NCBI GenBank assembly: GCA_012799695.1
Contig: JAAZKT010000037.1
Coordinates: 1-32,412 of the forward strand
Direction of reading: 5' to 3'
Length of the DNA: 32,412 bases
Source of the DNA: Clostridiaceae bacterium
GTDB lineage: Bacteria > Bacillota > Clostridia > Saccharofermentanales > DTU023
Below, one piece after another: positions 9,708 to 17,523 of this stretch; the stretch's first letter is position 1; each line of letters opens with the position of its first letter. The position numbers were made by a program, and so were the translations under genes. The notes below the pieces were generated by a model, which did no database searches, had not been told where the DNA came from, and worked only from the letters and a program-made list of their open reading frames with translations.

Positions 9708-10334
9708 CTAATCGATAGGAATAGAGCTGGCGTAAAAGAACAGCTCGAATTCCGGATAAATCTCCACCTCAAAGCCTGTGGATTCCTTTTCGGCAGTCGG
9801 CATGGGCGATAACGGCTGTGTATGTCCTTCCGCTACCTGAGAAGAAGAGATCGGCGGTGAGGCTTGCTCCATCGATAGAACTTCGGTCGGAGACGATGTG
9901 AAGTCCATCGGCGGGATTTCCGTTGGCTGTACCGTGTATGGTGCCGCGGAAGACACGGGCGGCGCGGTTTGCACCTCGGACGGAGATACGGTTGACGGAG
10001 AAACCTTTGATCGAATTGATTCGGGCAATTCTTCCGTCCTGATCTTTTCAGTCGCCGCCTGCCGGCTCGCCATATCCTCCACTTCGCCGGTGGTGCCCTT
10101 GAGGCCGGATTTTCTTTTTCGTTGTGTCTTTGGGAACGTGCCATGCGCGTTCTCGGCAGATGCGATCCCTTTCTTACGGAGCGCCGCGACTTCTTTGCGT
10201 TCCTGCGACCCGCTCAGAAAGCTGATCACTTGAGGAATCCGAAATGTGAAGAAGAAGAAAACTGCGAGCAGAAACATTAGAGCAGACCCGCTATAGAGAA
10301 TGATCGAGATCGTTTTCATCTGTTCAAATGACAT
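9708..10334 (-). CDS. Single-pass membrane protein, unrecognised
   Basis: The 208-aa product has one TM (about residues 7-32, ISIILYSGSALMFLLAVFFFFTF), then a basic stretch (RKEVAALRKK) and a long, low-complexity Ser/Pro/Thr tail ending FELFFYASSIPID. With the N terminus short and the basic residues after the TM, the tail is probably cytoplasmic. PTEVL in the tail fits T-x-x-L, so it may be another target of the adjacent kinase, but this is weak. The start chosen (10334) has AGGGGGAG 6 nt upstream and lies 1 nt past the kinase stop. A longer frame to 10394 overlaps the kinase and was rejected. I know no named family for it. Confidence 0.65.
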   Translation of the reverse strand: MSFEQMKTISIILYSGSALMFLLAVFFFFTFRIPQVISFLSGSQERKEVAALRKKGIASAENAHGTFPKTQRKRKSGLKGTTGEVEDMASRQAATEKIRTEELPESIRSKVSPSTVSPSEVQTAPPVSSAAPYTVQPTEIPPMDFTSSPTEVLSMEQASPPISSSQVAEGHTQPLSPMPTAEKESTGFEVEIYPEFELFFYASSIPID

Positions 10335-10335
10335 A

Positions 10336-12045
10336 TCAATCTCCCCCTTCCTCGCCGACAAAAACGGCCTGTATGGCATCTCGCGTTTCTTCAAGTCTAT
10401 TGCGAATACCCGATTTTATCTCCCCTGTCTTCTGCGTCGTCGTCACTAATCCCCCGCTTATCTGGTCAATCAAGTCACACAATTGGAGCATCGCGTCTTT
10501 GCTCACGCCGTCCGCATATAGCCTGCTAGCGTACTGCTGAAGTGCGCTTTGGCTAAGTTCGAGAAGCTCGAGCCGAACAATCTCACTCTCATGTTCGTTC
10601 GAGGCGACAGTTTCGAGCAGCTGTTTTACCTGCTCGAAGAAAGGTTTGTACAGTCCTTTGTCCGCGCCTTCTATGGCTTTTGAGGCAATATCGCGATAGA
10701 ACGTGCCAATCGCCGCGTATACGGTCGCCATCGTTGTTTTATCAGTCTTTTCCGGAGCGTAACGCGCCGCGTCGTCGAACCAGTCAATTGCGCTCTTCAT
10801 CCTCACGATCTGATTGTCGCCAGTTTCGCTCCCGTAATCGTAGTAATACCAGTACAGCTTGCCGACCTCGAAGCAAAGATCCGAATAGGCGGAAGGATCT
10901 TTCTTCAATTCCTTCGAATGCTCTTTAATCTTTCTGTCCAAAAGACTCGCTTCGCCTACAGTAAAACGGGCATCCCCTTCTTTAAAAAGCTGAATCATGC
11001 CGAGGTAGGCGTCCGTTTTCCCCCCTTTGTCCGGTATGTCGATACACTGTTCATAGAGTTCCAGCTTTTTCTCGTAATCGGTCGACCTCTCCGCCTCGGC
11101 CAATTGCTGCTCGTAATAGTCGCCCGCCAGCTTAAGTGATGATTGCCCCATCCAGATTCCCGCCAAGAGAAGACCTAAGGACGCAATGAGCGCAAGCACG
11201 AATAACCGTAGGCGTCCTTTCTGCTTTTTATGATAACGGTCATCGATTTTTTCGTAGTGTTCAAGCGCATAACGTAGATCAAAACATTGTTGGTAACGGT
11301 CTTCCGGATCGCGCTGCGTACACTTCAGAAGGATTTTTTCCAAGCCTGAAGAGAGTCGCGGATTCACGGTTCGTATGGGCTTCATCTCATAGGGCGGTTT
11401 GCCGGGATTCATGCCGGTAACGAGATGGTAAAGCGTCGCCCCCAGACAATAGATGTCGGTACGGGCGTCGGTTTGCCCCATTCCTCCAAATTGTTCGGGA
11501 GCGGCGTATCCGATCGTCCCGAGACAAGTCGTATCTTCTATCTTTTTTTCCTTGAACTCACGCGCGGTGCCAAAGTCGATCAACGCGAGATTTCCGTCGG
11601 GCTTAAGCATGACATTGGAAGGCTTCATATCGCGATAGATGATCGGAGGATCCTGAGAGTGAAGATACGAGAGAACGTCGCAGAGTTGCTTGCCCCACTC
11701 AATCACATACTCTTGAGGTTGGGCGCCGTACTCCGAAAGCACTTTTGAGAGAGGAACGCCCTCAATGTAATCCATCACGATAATCAACGTATCCTCGTCT
11801 TCAATAATATCGATGATACTCGGAAGATTTGGATGGCGCAGTCTTTTTAGCATTTCCGTCTCAACGATCAACCCTTGGCGGACAGCTTCGAAGTCAAGAA
11901 CACCGTCTTTGCGCACTTCTTTGACTGCCCATGTTTTGTTCGCCTTTTCGTTGATCGCCATATAGACGATGCTCATGCCGCCGCGTCCAACTTCATGCAG
12001 AATGCGGTATTTACCGTCAAGTAATGCTCCTGTTTCGAGTGCCAT
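10336..12045 (-). CDS. Transmembrane serine/threonine protein kinase
   Basis: Hanks-type kinase of 569 aa that phosphorylates Ser/Thr on partner proteins. It has the Gly loop EVGRGGMSIVY (18-28), ATP-binding Lys42 (WAVKEV), catalytic loop YRDMKPSN (137-144, Asp139, with Tyr replacing the usual His) and DFG (157-159). The activation segment IEDTTCLGTIGYAAPEQF (169-186) offers Thr172/173/177 for autophosphorylation. A TM at about 281-299 separates the kinase from a ~270-residue extracytoplasmic part that is helical and TPR-like (AEAERSTDYEKKLELYEQCI). There are no PASTA repeats, so it is not a PrkC/StkP orthologue by architecture. It lies directly after a PP2C gene and an FHA gene, a classic kinase-phosphatase-reader set. 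Confidence 0.93.
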   Translation of the reverse strand: MALETGALLDGKYRILHEVGRGGMSIVYMAINEKANKTWAVKEVRKDGVLDFEAVRQGLIVETEMLKRLRHPNLPSIIDIIEDEDTLIIVMDYIEGVPLSKVLSEYGAQPQEYVIEWGKQLCDVLSYLHSQDPPIIYRDMKPSNVMLKPDGNLALIDFGTAREFKEKKIEDTTCLGTIGYAAPEQFGGMGQTDARTDIYCLGATLYHLVTGMNPGKPPYEMKPIRTVNPRLSSGLEKILLKCTQRDPEDRYQQCFDLRYALEHYEKIDDRYHKKQKGRLRLFVLALIASLGLLLAGIWMGQSSLKLAGDYYEQQLAEAERSTDYEKKLELYEQCIDIPDKGGKTDAYLGMIQLFKEGDARFTVGEASLLDRKIKEHSKELKKDPSAYSDLCFEVGKLYWYYYDYGSETGDNQIVRMKSAIDWFDDAARYAPEKTDKTTMATVYAAIGTFYRDIASKAIEGADKGLYKPFFEQVKQLLETVASNEHESEIVRLELLELSQSALQQYASRLYADGVSKDAMLQLCDLIDQISGGLVTTTQKTGEIKSGIRNRLEETRDAIQAVFVGEEGGD

Positions 12046-12058
12046 TTTCCCTCTCGTT

Positions 12059-12826
12059 CTAGAATGTTCTTATTGTGATAACAGAAATATTGTCTCTTTC
12101 TTGTCGCTGTTTAGCCGTGGCGATGAGCGCGCGTTCTTGTTCGGCGCTCACCACTTGGGAAACCAATTGATTCGGGTGAAGATACGTAAACAGTTCCTCT
12201 TCGGTGAGTTCATTGCGAAAACCGTCCGTACACATCATGTAGACGACGTTTTCACGTGTCCCTCCAAAGAAAAAATCGGGATACACATCCTCAGACGCGC
12301 CGATGCATTGAAGCAGAACATTGCGTCGGGGGTCTCTTTTCGCTTCTTCGGGAGTAAGAATCCCCTGCCGCACTTCGTGAGCCACCACCGTCTGATCGTA
12401 CGTCAACTGGCGCAGTTCCTCCGCAATGACATACGCTCGCGTGTCGCCGACGTTGACGATCGTGTATCTTTGCGGAGTGATCAGCATCGCCGTCAGTGTC
12501 GTTCCCATCACAAGCCTTCCTCGTGCTGCGAATTGCGCGATCGCCTCGTTGCAGTGATCAATTAGGCGACTCCAATCACTTCGAAGCAACGAGTCCGGAT
12601 TGTCCGACGCGAGAACGGTCGCAAGCCTCGCGTCCGCCCAATTGAAAAATGAGCGCACGACATAAGCAGAAGCGATTTCACCGTGATCGAATCCCCCCAT
12701 GCCATCGCAAAGAACGGAAAAAACAATCTTGCCCGCGTTTGATCGATAAACGCGAACGTGATAGCTATCCTGATTGGTCCGCTTCGTATTACCGATATCC
12801 GTCGTTGCCGATACGATATAGTCCAT
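12059..12826 (-). CDS. PP2C-family Ser/Thr protein phosphatase
   Basis: Metal-dependent phosphatase expected to reverse the neighbouring kinase. All metal-binding motifs are visible in the 255-aa protein: GNTKRTNQDS (12-21, Asp20), VLCDGMGGFDHGE (38-50, Asp41), MGTTLTAMLI, VNVGDTRAYVI, CTDGFRNEL and the final ERDNISVITI with its Asp. Length is that of a bare catalytic domain with no TM, so it is cytosolic. It sits 13 bp ahead of the kinase gene and 51 bp after the FHA gene on the same strand. No substituted catalytic residue is seen. Confidence 0.95.
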   Translation of the reverse strand: MDYIVSATTDIGNTKRTNQDSYHVRVYRSNAGKIVFSVLCDGMGGFDHGEIASAYVVRSFFNWADARLATVLASDNPDSLLRSDWSRLIDHCNEAIAQFAARGRLVMGTTLTAMLITPQRYTIVNVGDTRAYVIAEELRQLTYDQTVVAHEVRQGILTPEEAKRDPRRNVLLQCIGASEDVYPDFFFGGTRENVVYMMCTDGFRNELTEEELFTYLHPNQLVSQVVSAEQERALIATAKQRQERDNISVITIRTF

Positions 12827-12877
12827 GTGTCTCGTGCCTGTTTCCCTTCTACACGCCGCGTGATGTCATACGCTCAA

Positions 12878-14608
12878 TCAGCGCAGGTGAAACTCGAAAG
12901 ATTCATTGGCGAGCGTCAATACATCACCGTCATTCAGCACCGTCTCGTGATTGGGCGGGATCATCTGCCCGTTAACAAAAGTGTGGTTCGTCGAGTTCGT
13001 ATCGACAACGAAGAACTGACCATCGCGCGTCACGATATGGGCGTGGCTCCTGCTAATCGCTGTATTGTCCCCAATGAAATAATCAACAAAACTCTTTTCC
13101 TTCCCGATACGGAAGACGGGCTTGTTAAGTGAAATCCGCTCCTGATTGCTCTTGCGTATCAGACAAGGAGACAGCGCACGATGTTCTTTCGCTTTGGCTC
13201 CAGCCGCGTCAAGCACGACCGTGTCGCTCGAATACCCTCCCGACAGCGAGGTCGTGTCACCGAAACTGACCGATTGCGACGCTCCCCCGTAAGGTTGTTC
13301 GGCAGTAGGAGGCATCGGCGGTGCTTGCACGGGAGTCGGCTGATATGTGTGCTCCTGCTTAATCATCTGTGGCTGTGGAGCGGGAGGAGGCATCGGACGT
13401 CCGGCAGGTGCGGGTGGTTGTGGGGGGACCACCGCTTTCGGCGGGGCTTGCTGGAACGGTTGAGCAGAACCGGGAACGCTCTCCTTCACCCCGGGTATGG
13501 CAAAAGGAGCTTGCGGGCTTCCGGGTGATGTCGGCTTCTGCGGAGCAGACGACTGCTGTTGGCGCTGCGCATCATATATCGCTTTATTTTCTTTACTGTA
13601 ATGCGTCATGAGATACATGAAAGACATTTTCTCTCCGCTCGCGGGCGCCGCACCACTCTGTTCTCCGACAGGCGCAGGAGTTTTTTCTTTCTTCTTTCGT
13701 GAAGACTTTGTCTGTACGGGCGGGACGGGCGGGACGAAAGGCGCACTCGTTCCCGCGGCATCTCGCGATGGAGGTTGAGGAGGACGCTGTCCGGCATGTC
13801 CCGGAGGAGTAGCGACATAAGGAGGGGCAGGCGGCACCTGTCCATGGGGAGGAACCGACGCTTGACGAGCTCCTGCTTGCGGCGCAGAAACTTGAGAAGC
13901 GCCGGGATACGGCGGAACCGTAGGTTGCGGTGTACCGACCGGAGGGCTAGCCGTTTGAGTTGCGCCTCCATATTGGATACCTGCCGACGAAAAAGGCGGT
14001 GAGATGTGTTCCCGAGCAAGCGGACCGCCCGCAAATTGCTGGAGAAAGACCTTGAAATCAGGCAATGAGAAAGGCTGCGGACGATTCACAAAGCTGATAA
14101 TTTGAGCGACATAACCGAGATCCTCAGATTGATCAAATTGCGTATGGAAAATGACGTCTTTTAAGAATGCGCTCATCTTCTCATTGATGTCCGCGGGTCT
14201 CCCATTTGTCGCAATCCCCGACGCAGGCTCCATAAGAGGGAGACAAACCATGTAAGGAGTGCAACTGGAAACATCGACAAAGATGTAGTCCGTATTAAGC
14301 AGTAGCGAGTCGGGATCGATCATGTACTCCTCAGCCCTCAACAGCGTATTCGTGATGCCGGAGACCACGCCCAGAAGCTGTTTTCTGTTTACTGTGTCGA
14401 AGTAAAACTGGCGAAGCGATAACCGCGAGGAGATGTTGTATTTGAGGTATTGGTTCTCGTCTTGCTGTTGATAGATCATGGGAAGGAGCCCTTCGATCTG
14501 ATTGTGCGTCACCATCCCCAAACTGAGAGAGTCAATTCTGTCCGTATCCTTTAACTGGTAGACAAGATACGAGTTGGAACCTTGGCTGTCGTAGGTAAAT
14601 GTGTACAT
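12878..14608 (-). CDS. DUF6382 domain plus C-terminal FHA domain protein
   Basis: Phosphothreonine-reading protein, 576 aa, cytosolic. The N-terminal ~190 residues (MYTFTYDSQGSNSYLVYQL ... NQIEGLLPM ... LLNTDYIFVDVSS) look like the DUF6382 domain often paired with FHA. A ~250-residue Pro/Gln-rich linker follows. The FHA domain occupies 482-576 with Gly502 (FRIGKE), Ser519-Arg520-Ser521-His522 and Asn546-Gly547, the standard pThr-binding residues, all intact. Just ahead of it the linker reads FGDTTSLSGGYSSDTVVLD (449-467), two T-x-x-L sites like those in GarA-type proteins, so intramolecular or intermolecular self-binding is possible. The same motif ends the Ig-repeat protein of this operon. 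Confidence 0.9.
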   Translation of the reverse strand: MYTFTYDSQGSNSYLVYQLKDTDRIDSLSLGMVTHNQIEGLLPMIYQQQDENQYLKYNISSRLSLRQFYFDTVNRKQLLGVVSGITNTLLRAEEYMIDPDSLLLNTDYIFVDVSSCTPYMVCLPLMEPASGIATNGRPADINEKMSAFLKDVIFHTQFDQSEDLGYVAQIISFVNRPQPFSLPDFKVFLQQFAGGPLAREHISPPFSSAGIQYGGATQTASPPVGTPQPTVPPYPGASQVSAPQAGARQASVPPHGQVPPAPPYVATPPGHAGQRPPQPPSRDAAGTSAPFVPPVPPVQTKSSRKKKEKTPAPVGEQSGAAPASGEKMSFMYLMTHYSKENKAIYDAQRQQQSSAPQKPTSPGSPQAPFAIPGVKESVPGSAQPFQQAPPKAVVPPQPPAPAGRPMPPPAPQPQMIKQEHTYQPTPVQAPPMPPTAEQPYGGASQSVSFGDTTSLSGGYSSDTVVLDAAGAKAKEHRALSPCLIRKSNQERISLNKPVFRIGKEKSFVDYFIGDNTAISRSHAHIVTRDGQFFVVDTNSTNHTFVNGQMIPPNHETVLNDGDVLTLANESFEFHLR

Positions 14609-14642
14609 GTTATTGTCCTTTCCGGTATATGTGCTGCGAATA

Positions 14643-15950
14643 CTATCGGTTTAAGCGGTAGAGACTTAGGAGACGCCATTTCGTCTCAATTTTCACAAAA
14701 CAGGTGCCCTTACCGCTAAAATCTTTTACTTCATCAAATGTTGCTTCAATAACCAGCTTACCTTCGGGATCGATAAAACCCCATTTGTCTTCTATTTTTA
14801 CGGCTGCCACATCGTTCGAGAATGAACGCGCGTCATCGTAAGCAGGCTCGATGACCAAGTCACCCTCCACGTTAACGAAGCCCCATTGACCGCCTTTTTT
14901 GACGGCTGCGAATCCCTTGTCCGTAAAAAGTCTGGCGTCTTCAAATCTCTCCCCTCCCACGATATTTCCTTCAATATCATAGAGAGCGAACAGATCGCCT
15001 TCTTTTGCGAAGTAACGCTCATTGCGGTTGAAAAAACCTCGATCATCAAGTACCACATCCGAATACACCTGCCCTGAGATCGGTACACCCGACGTATCGA
15101 TCCTTACCCATTGAGTCCCTGACTTCGCAATGGCGACCCCGCTGTTGACTGAGGAAACAAAGTCGTATGGTTCCGATAGGATCTCATTGTTGCGGTTAAC
15201 AAGATAATACTTACCGTCTTTTGCCTCGGCGGGAAAGACATCGCTGACTATAGGGCCTAAACGAGCAAATCGTTCATCGATTTCCGTCACCTGATCGTTA
15301 TCCTTATCGATGAAGAAAGCCTCACCTTCTTTGGAAACGACAGGCGCGAATCCGGAAGATGTAAACGGACCTGCGGCCGAATATTCAAATCTTGACAGCT
15401 TCCGACCGGTATGACTGAGATAGCCCCAGAGACCCTTATCGTTCATGACGGGGCATCTGTTCTGAGAAAAAACGCCTACATCTTCGTACGTGTCATAGGT
15501 GAGCTTCGTCAGGTACGCCAAACGATTTCTCGTCTCGCGGATAAACTCAGAATCGACGGAACGTTTCTCCGCAACTTCCAAAATATCGAAGACTCGCTCA
15601 TATTTCTCATCAATGATATAAGCGTCCAGCAGGCTGTCATAGGCTTCGGGAGAAGTGGGGAAATCAGTGATAAATTGCTCACACCATATCAGACGCTCTT
15701 CGTGGAGTTCGAGCGATTTATAGAGATCCGCTACTTCCTGACGTATCGCCGGCGAATCTTCTATCTCCAACGCCTTTCGATAGTTCTCTACAGCGTATTT
15801 GGCTATTTTTTTCCCTGCGAAATCACGTGCCGTCGCCAAGAGATCTTCGTATTGCGAATTCTTATTAAAGGCGCCGCTGATAAGCGTAAACCAAGATAGA
15901 ATGAGAAATACGACAAGCGCAATAGGAACGATGAGTCGATAGTTTTTCAT
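14643..15950 (-). CDS. Membrane-anchored TPR and WG-repeat protein
   Basis: The 435-aa product has an N-terminal membrane anchor or signal anchor (about 6-28), then a TPR-like helical part (about 35-135: ARDFAGKKIAKYAVENYRKALEIE). The C-terminal ~260 residues contain WG repeats, seen as KGLWGYLSHTGRKL, KGGQWGFVNVEGDLVIEPAYDDA and EDKWGFIDPEGKLVIEATFDE, with a final diverged copy (TKWRLLSL). WG repeats form beta-propeller-like scaffolds of uncertain role. The topology puts the repeats outside the membrane. The gene is 12 bp from the prepilin peptidase and 34 bp from the FHA gene, so it bridges the pilus and signalling halves of the operon. Confidence 0.85.
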   Translation of the reverse strand: MKNYRLIVPIALVVFLILSWFTLISGAFNKNSQYEDLLATARDFAGKKIAKYAVENYRKALEIEDSPAIRQEVADLYKSLELHEERLIWCEQFITDFPTSPEAYDSLLDAYIIDEKYERVFDILEVAEKRSVDSEFIRETRNRLAYLTKLTYDTYEDVGVFSQNRCPVMNDKGLWGYLSHTGRKLSRFEYSAAGPFTSSGFAPVVSKEGEAFFIDKDNDQVTEIDERFARLGPIVSDVFPAEAKDGKYYLVNRNNEILSEPYDFVSSVNSGVAIAKSGTQWVRIDTSGVPISGQVYSDVVLDDRGFFNRNERYFAKEGDLFALYDIEGNIVGGERFEDARLFTDKGFAAVKKGGQWGFVNVEGDLVIEPAYDDARSFSNDVAAVKIEDKWGFIDPEGKLVIEATFDEVKDFSGKGTCFVKIETKWRLLSLYRLNR

Positions 15951-15962
15951 AAGGCACCTCCC

Positions 15963-16637
15963 TTACATACCGGACAACCCGATGGCGATACACGTACCGA
16001 TCAAAACACATGGCGCCAATGAGATCGAATCCTTGCGCGTCTTTCGCTTTGTCAAGAGCAAAAAGATCGCGTAGAAAAAGGACACGAGTAGCGAAAAGAA
16101 TACAGCGTTGGCAGCCCCCCAAATCCCTTGGTACAACCCCATCACGAAAAAGAGTTTGACGTCGCCCATGCCGATACTGTTTTTCATGATGAACGAGAGG
16201 ATCAGGAAGAAACCGCCGATAACAAGGGCGCCGATCGCCGCCGATTTCATAATCTCAAGCGCCTCCGACGTATTGAGTATCAGTTCCAGACCTGCATAGA
16301 GAAATCTCAACACAATGGCGGCGAGAACCAGCGCATTGGGAATCACTTGGCGAACATGGTCGATGGCGGCCATCGGAACGATGAACATTACTAATATGAG
16401 CAATTTCACGTGGTGCAACAACTCGGATGCAGAGTAAACATAAGTGAGTGAAGCGGAAACGGCTATTCCCAAAAGTAACGAGACCGCAATATACAGCTTT
16501 CGGTTTCGCCCTCGCGGGATGAAATCCGGCATAGTCATGGCGGCGAAAGGTTGCCCGCTCAATCTATACACGGTGTACACGTAACCGAATAAGGTCAGGA
16601 TAAGAGTTAGTATGATCTCTATGATTAAATTCCTCAC
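15963..16637 (-). CDS. Prepilin peptidase, A24 family (TadV/CpaA-like)
   Basis: Membrane aspartyl protease that cleaves the leader of Flp and TadE-type prepilins. The 224-aa protein has about six to seven TM helices. The two catalytic aspartates are present: Asp93 in MAAIDHVRQVIPN and Asp159 in the GxGD motif IGMGDVKLF (156-159). No N-terminal methylase domain is present, which is normal for TadV/CpaA. Substrates in the same operon are the small pilin and the two TadE-like proteins, each with a basic residue stretch, Gly and a hydrophobic helix. Confidence 0.92.
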   Translation of the reverse strand: MRNLIIEIILTLILTLFGYVYTVYRLSGQPFAAMTMPDFIPRGRNRKLYIAVSLLLGIAVSASLTYVYSASELLHHVKLLILVMFIVPMAAIDHVRQVIPNALVLAAIVLRFLYAGLELILNTSEALEIMKSAAIGALVIGGFFLILSFIMKNSIGMGDVKLFFVMGLYQGIWGAANAVFFSLLVSFFYAIFLLLTKRKTRKDSISLAPCVLIGTCIAIGLSGM

Positions 16638-16664
16638 GCAAATCTCCTCATCTCCTACCCGTCA

Positions 16665-17495
16665 TCATGGTCTGTCGCCTTGCATCCAGCCACGCGTGAC
16701 TGCCGTCTGGTTAAAGTCAAAATGGATATTCAACGGCAGTAGAGGAATCATCTTCACTCTGTATCGGACATTGACGATGATGTAATCCGTGCCGTTCGGA
16801 AACAAAAGGGAGCTTCTGAGGTTCAATCCGCTCATGTAGCTGTCGGCACGCGGCAACACGCGCATCGAACGAAGAAAGCTCTCAGGTTGTCCACCTCGCT
16901 CATCGGTCAAATGCTTCTTGATCATCGCCGTAACGATCGGAGCGGCGATGCGGCTCGAGATATCCAGATTAAGATCTCCCTTGGAGGCGAGCCTCACAAG
17001 CCCAAAGAGGAATTTAACAGGATCCGAGGCCATGTTCTCCGCGGCTTCGGCGAGTTTTCCACCCGATTCCTCAACCTCTCCATTCTTGATGATATCGTCC
17101 CATACCTTGCCGATATCGTTGAAGTCAATCTCGATATCTTCTCCGCCTGCGATACCTTGTATGGCTCCAAACACGTTGACCGTTTCCTTCGAGACATCTT
17201 CTGTTTTTACTCCTTCTTTCCCCGAGCTCAGTCCCGAACGAATGAGAGAGTATAAATAGCTGTATTCCGAAATCTCGCGCGCCGTTGAATTGATCGCGAA
17301 GGCCATACGAGCTTGGATCAAGCAGACATTGATGACCGATAGAATCGTGATGATCACAAAGACGAAGAAGCTGAGCGAAATGATCGCCTCAATCGTGATA
17401 CTCCCGCTTTCACGACGGGTGCTTCCCCTACGCGTGCGAAACATTTCCGGCGCGGAGGATGCGCCCCCTTTCTCATCTTTCTTTACGAGTATCAT
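16665..17495 (-). CDS. TadE-like pseudopilin, larger variant
   Basis: Minor pilin-like protein of 276 aa. The prepilin signal is TRRESGSITIEAIISLSFFVFV: Gly31 precedes the presumed cleavage site and Glu36 is at +5, as in TadE/TadF pseudopilins. One TM (about 33-58) is followed by an extracytoplasmic domain of about 215 residues. The start at 17495 is chosen because GGAGG lies 7 nt upstream; the longer frame to 17576 would overlap the preceding gene by 53 bp. It is longer than most TadE proteins, and the C-terminal domain is not one I recognise. Confidence 0.8.
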   Translation of the reverse strand: MILVKKDEKGGASSAPEMFRTRRGSTRRESGSITIEAIISLSFFVFVIITILSVINVCLIQARMAFAINSTAREISEYSYLYSLIRSGLSSGKEGVKTEDVSKETVNVFGAIQGIAGGEDIEIDFNDIGKVWDDIIKNGEVEESGGKLAEAAENMASDPVKFLFGLVRLASKGDLNLDISSRIAAPIVTAMIKKHLTDERGGQPESFLRSMRVLPRADSYMSGLNLRSSLLFPNGTDYIIVNVRYRVKMIPLLPLNIHFDFNQTAVTRGWMQGDRP

Positions 17496-17523
17496 GCTGC
17501 TACCTCCTTCCCGGCGCACGGCG

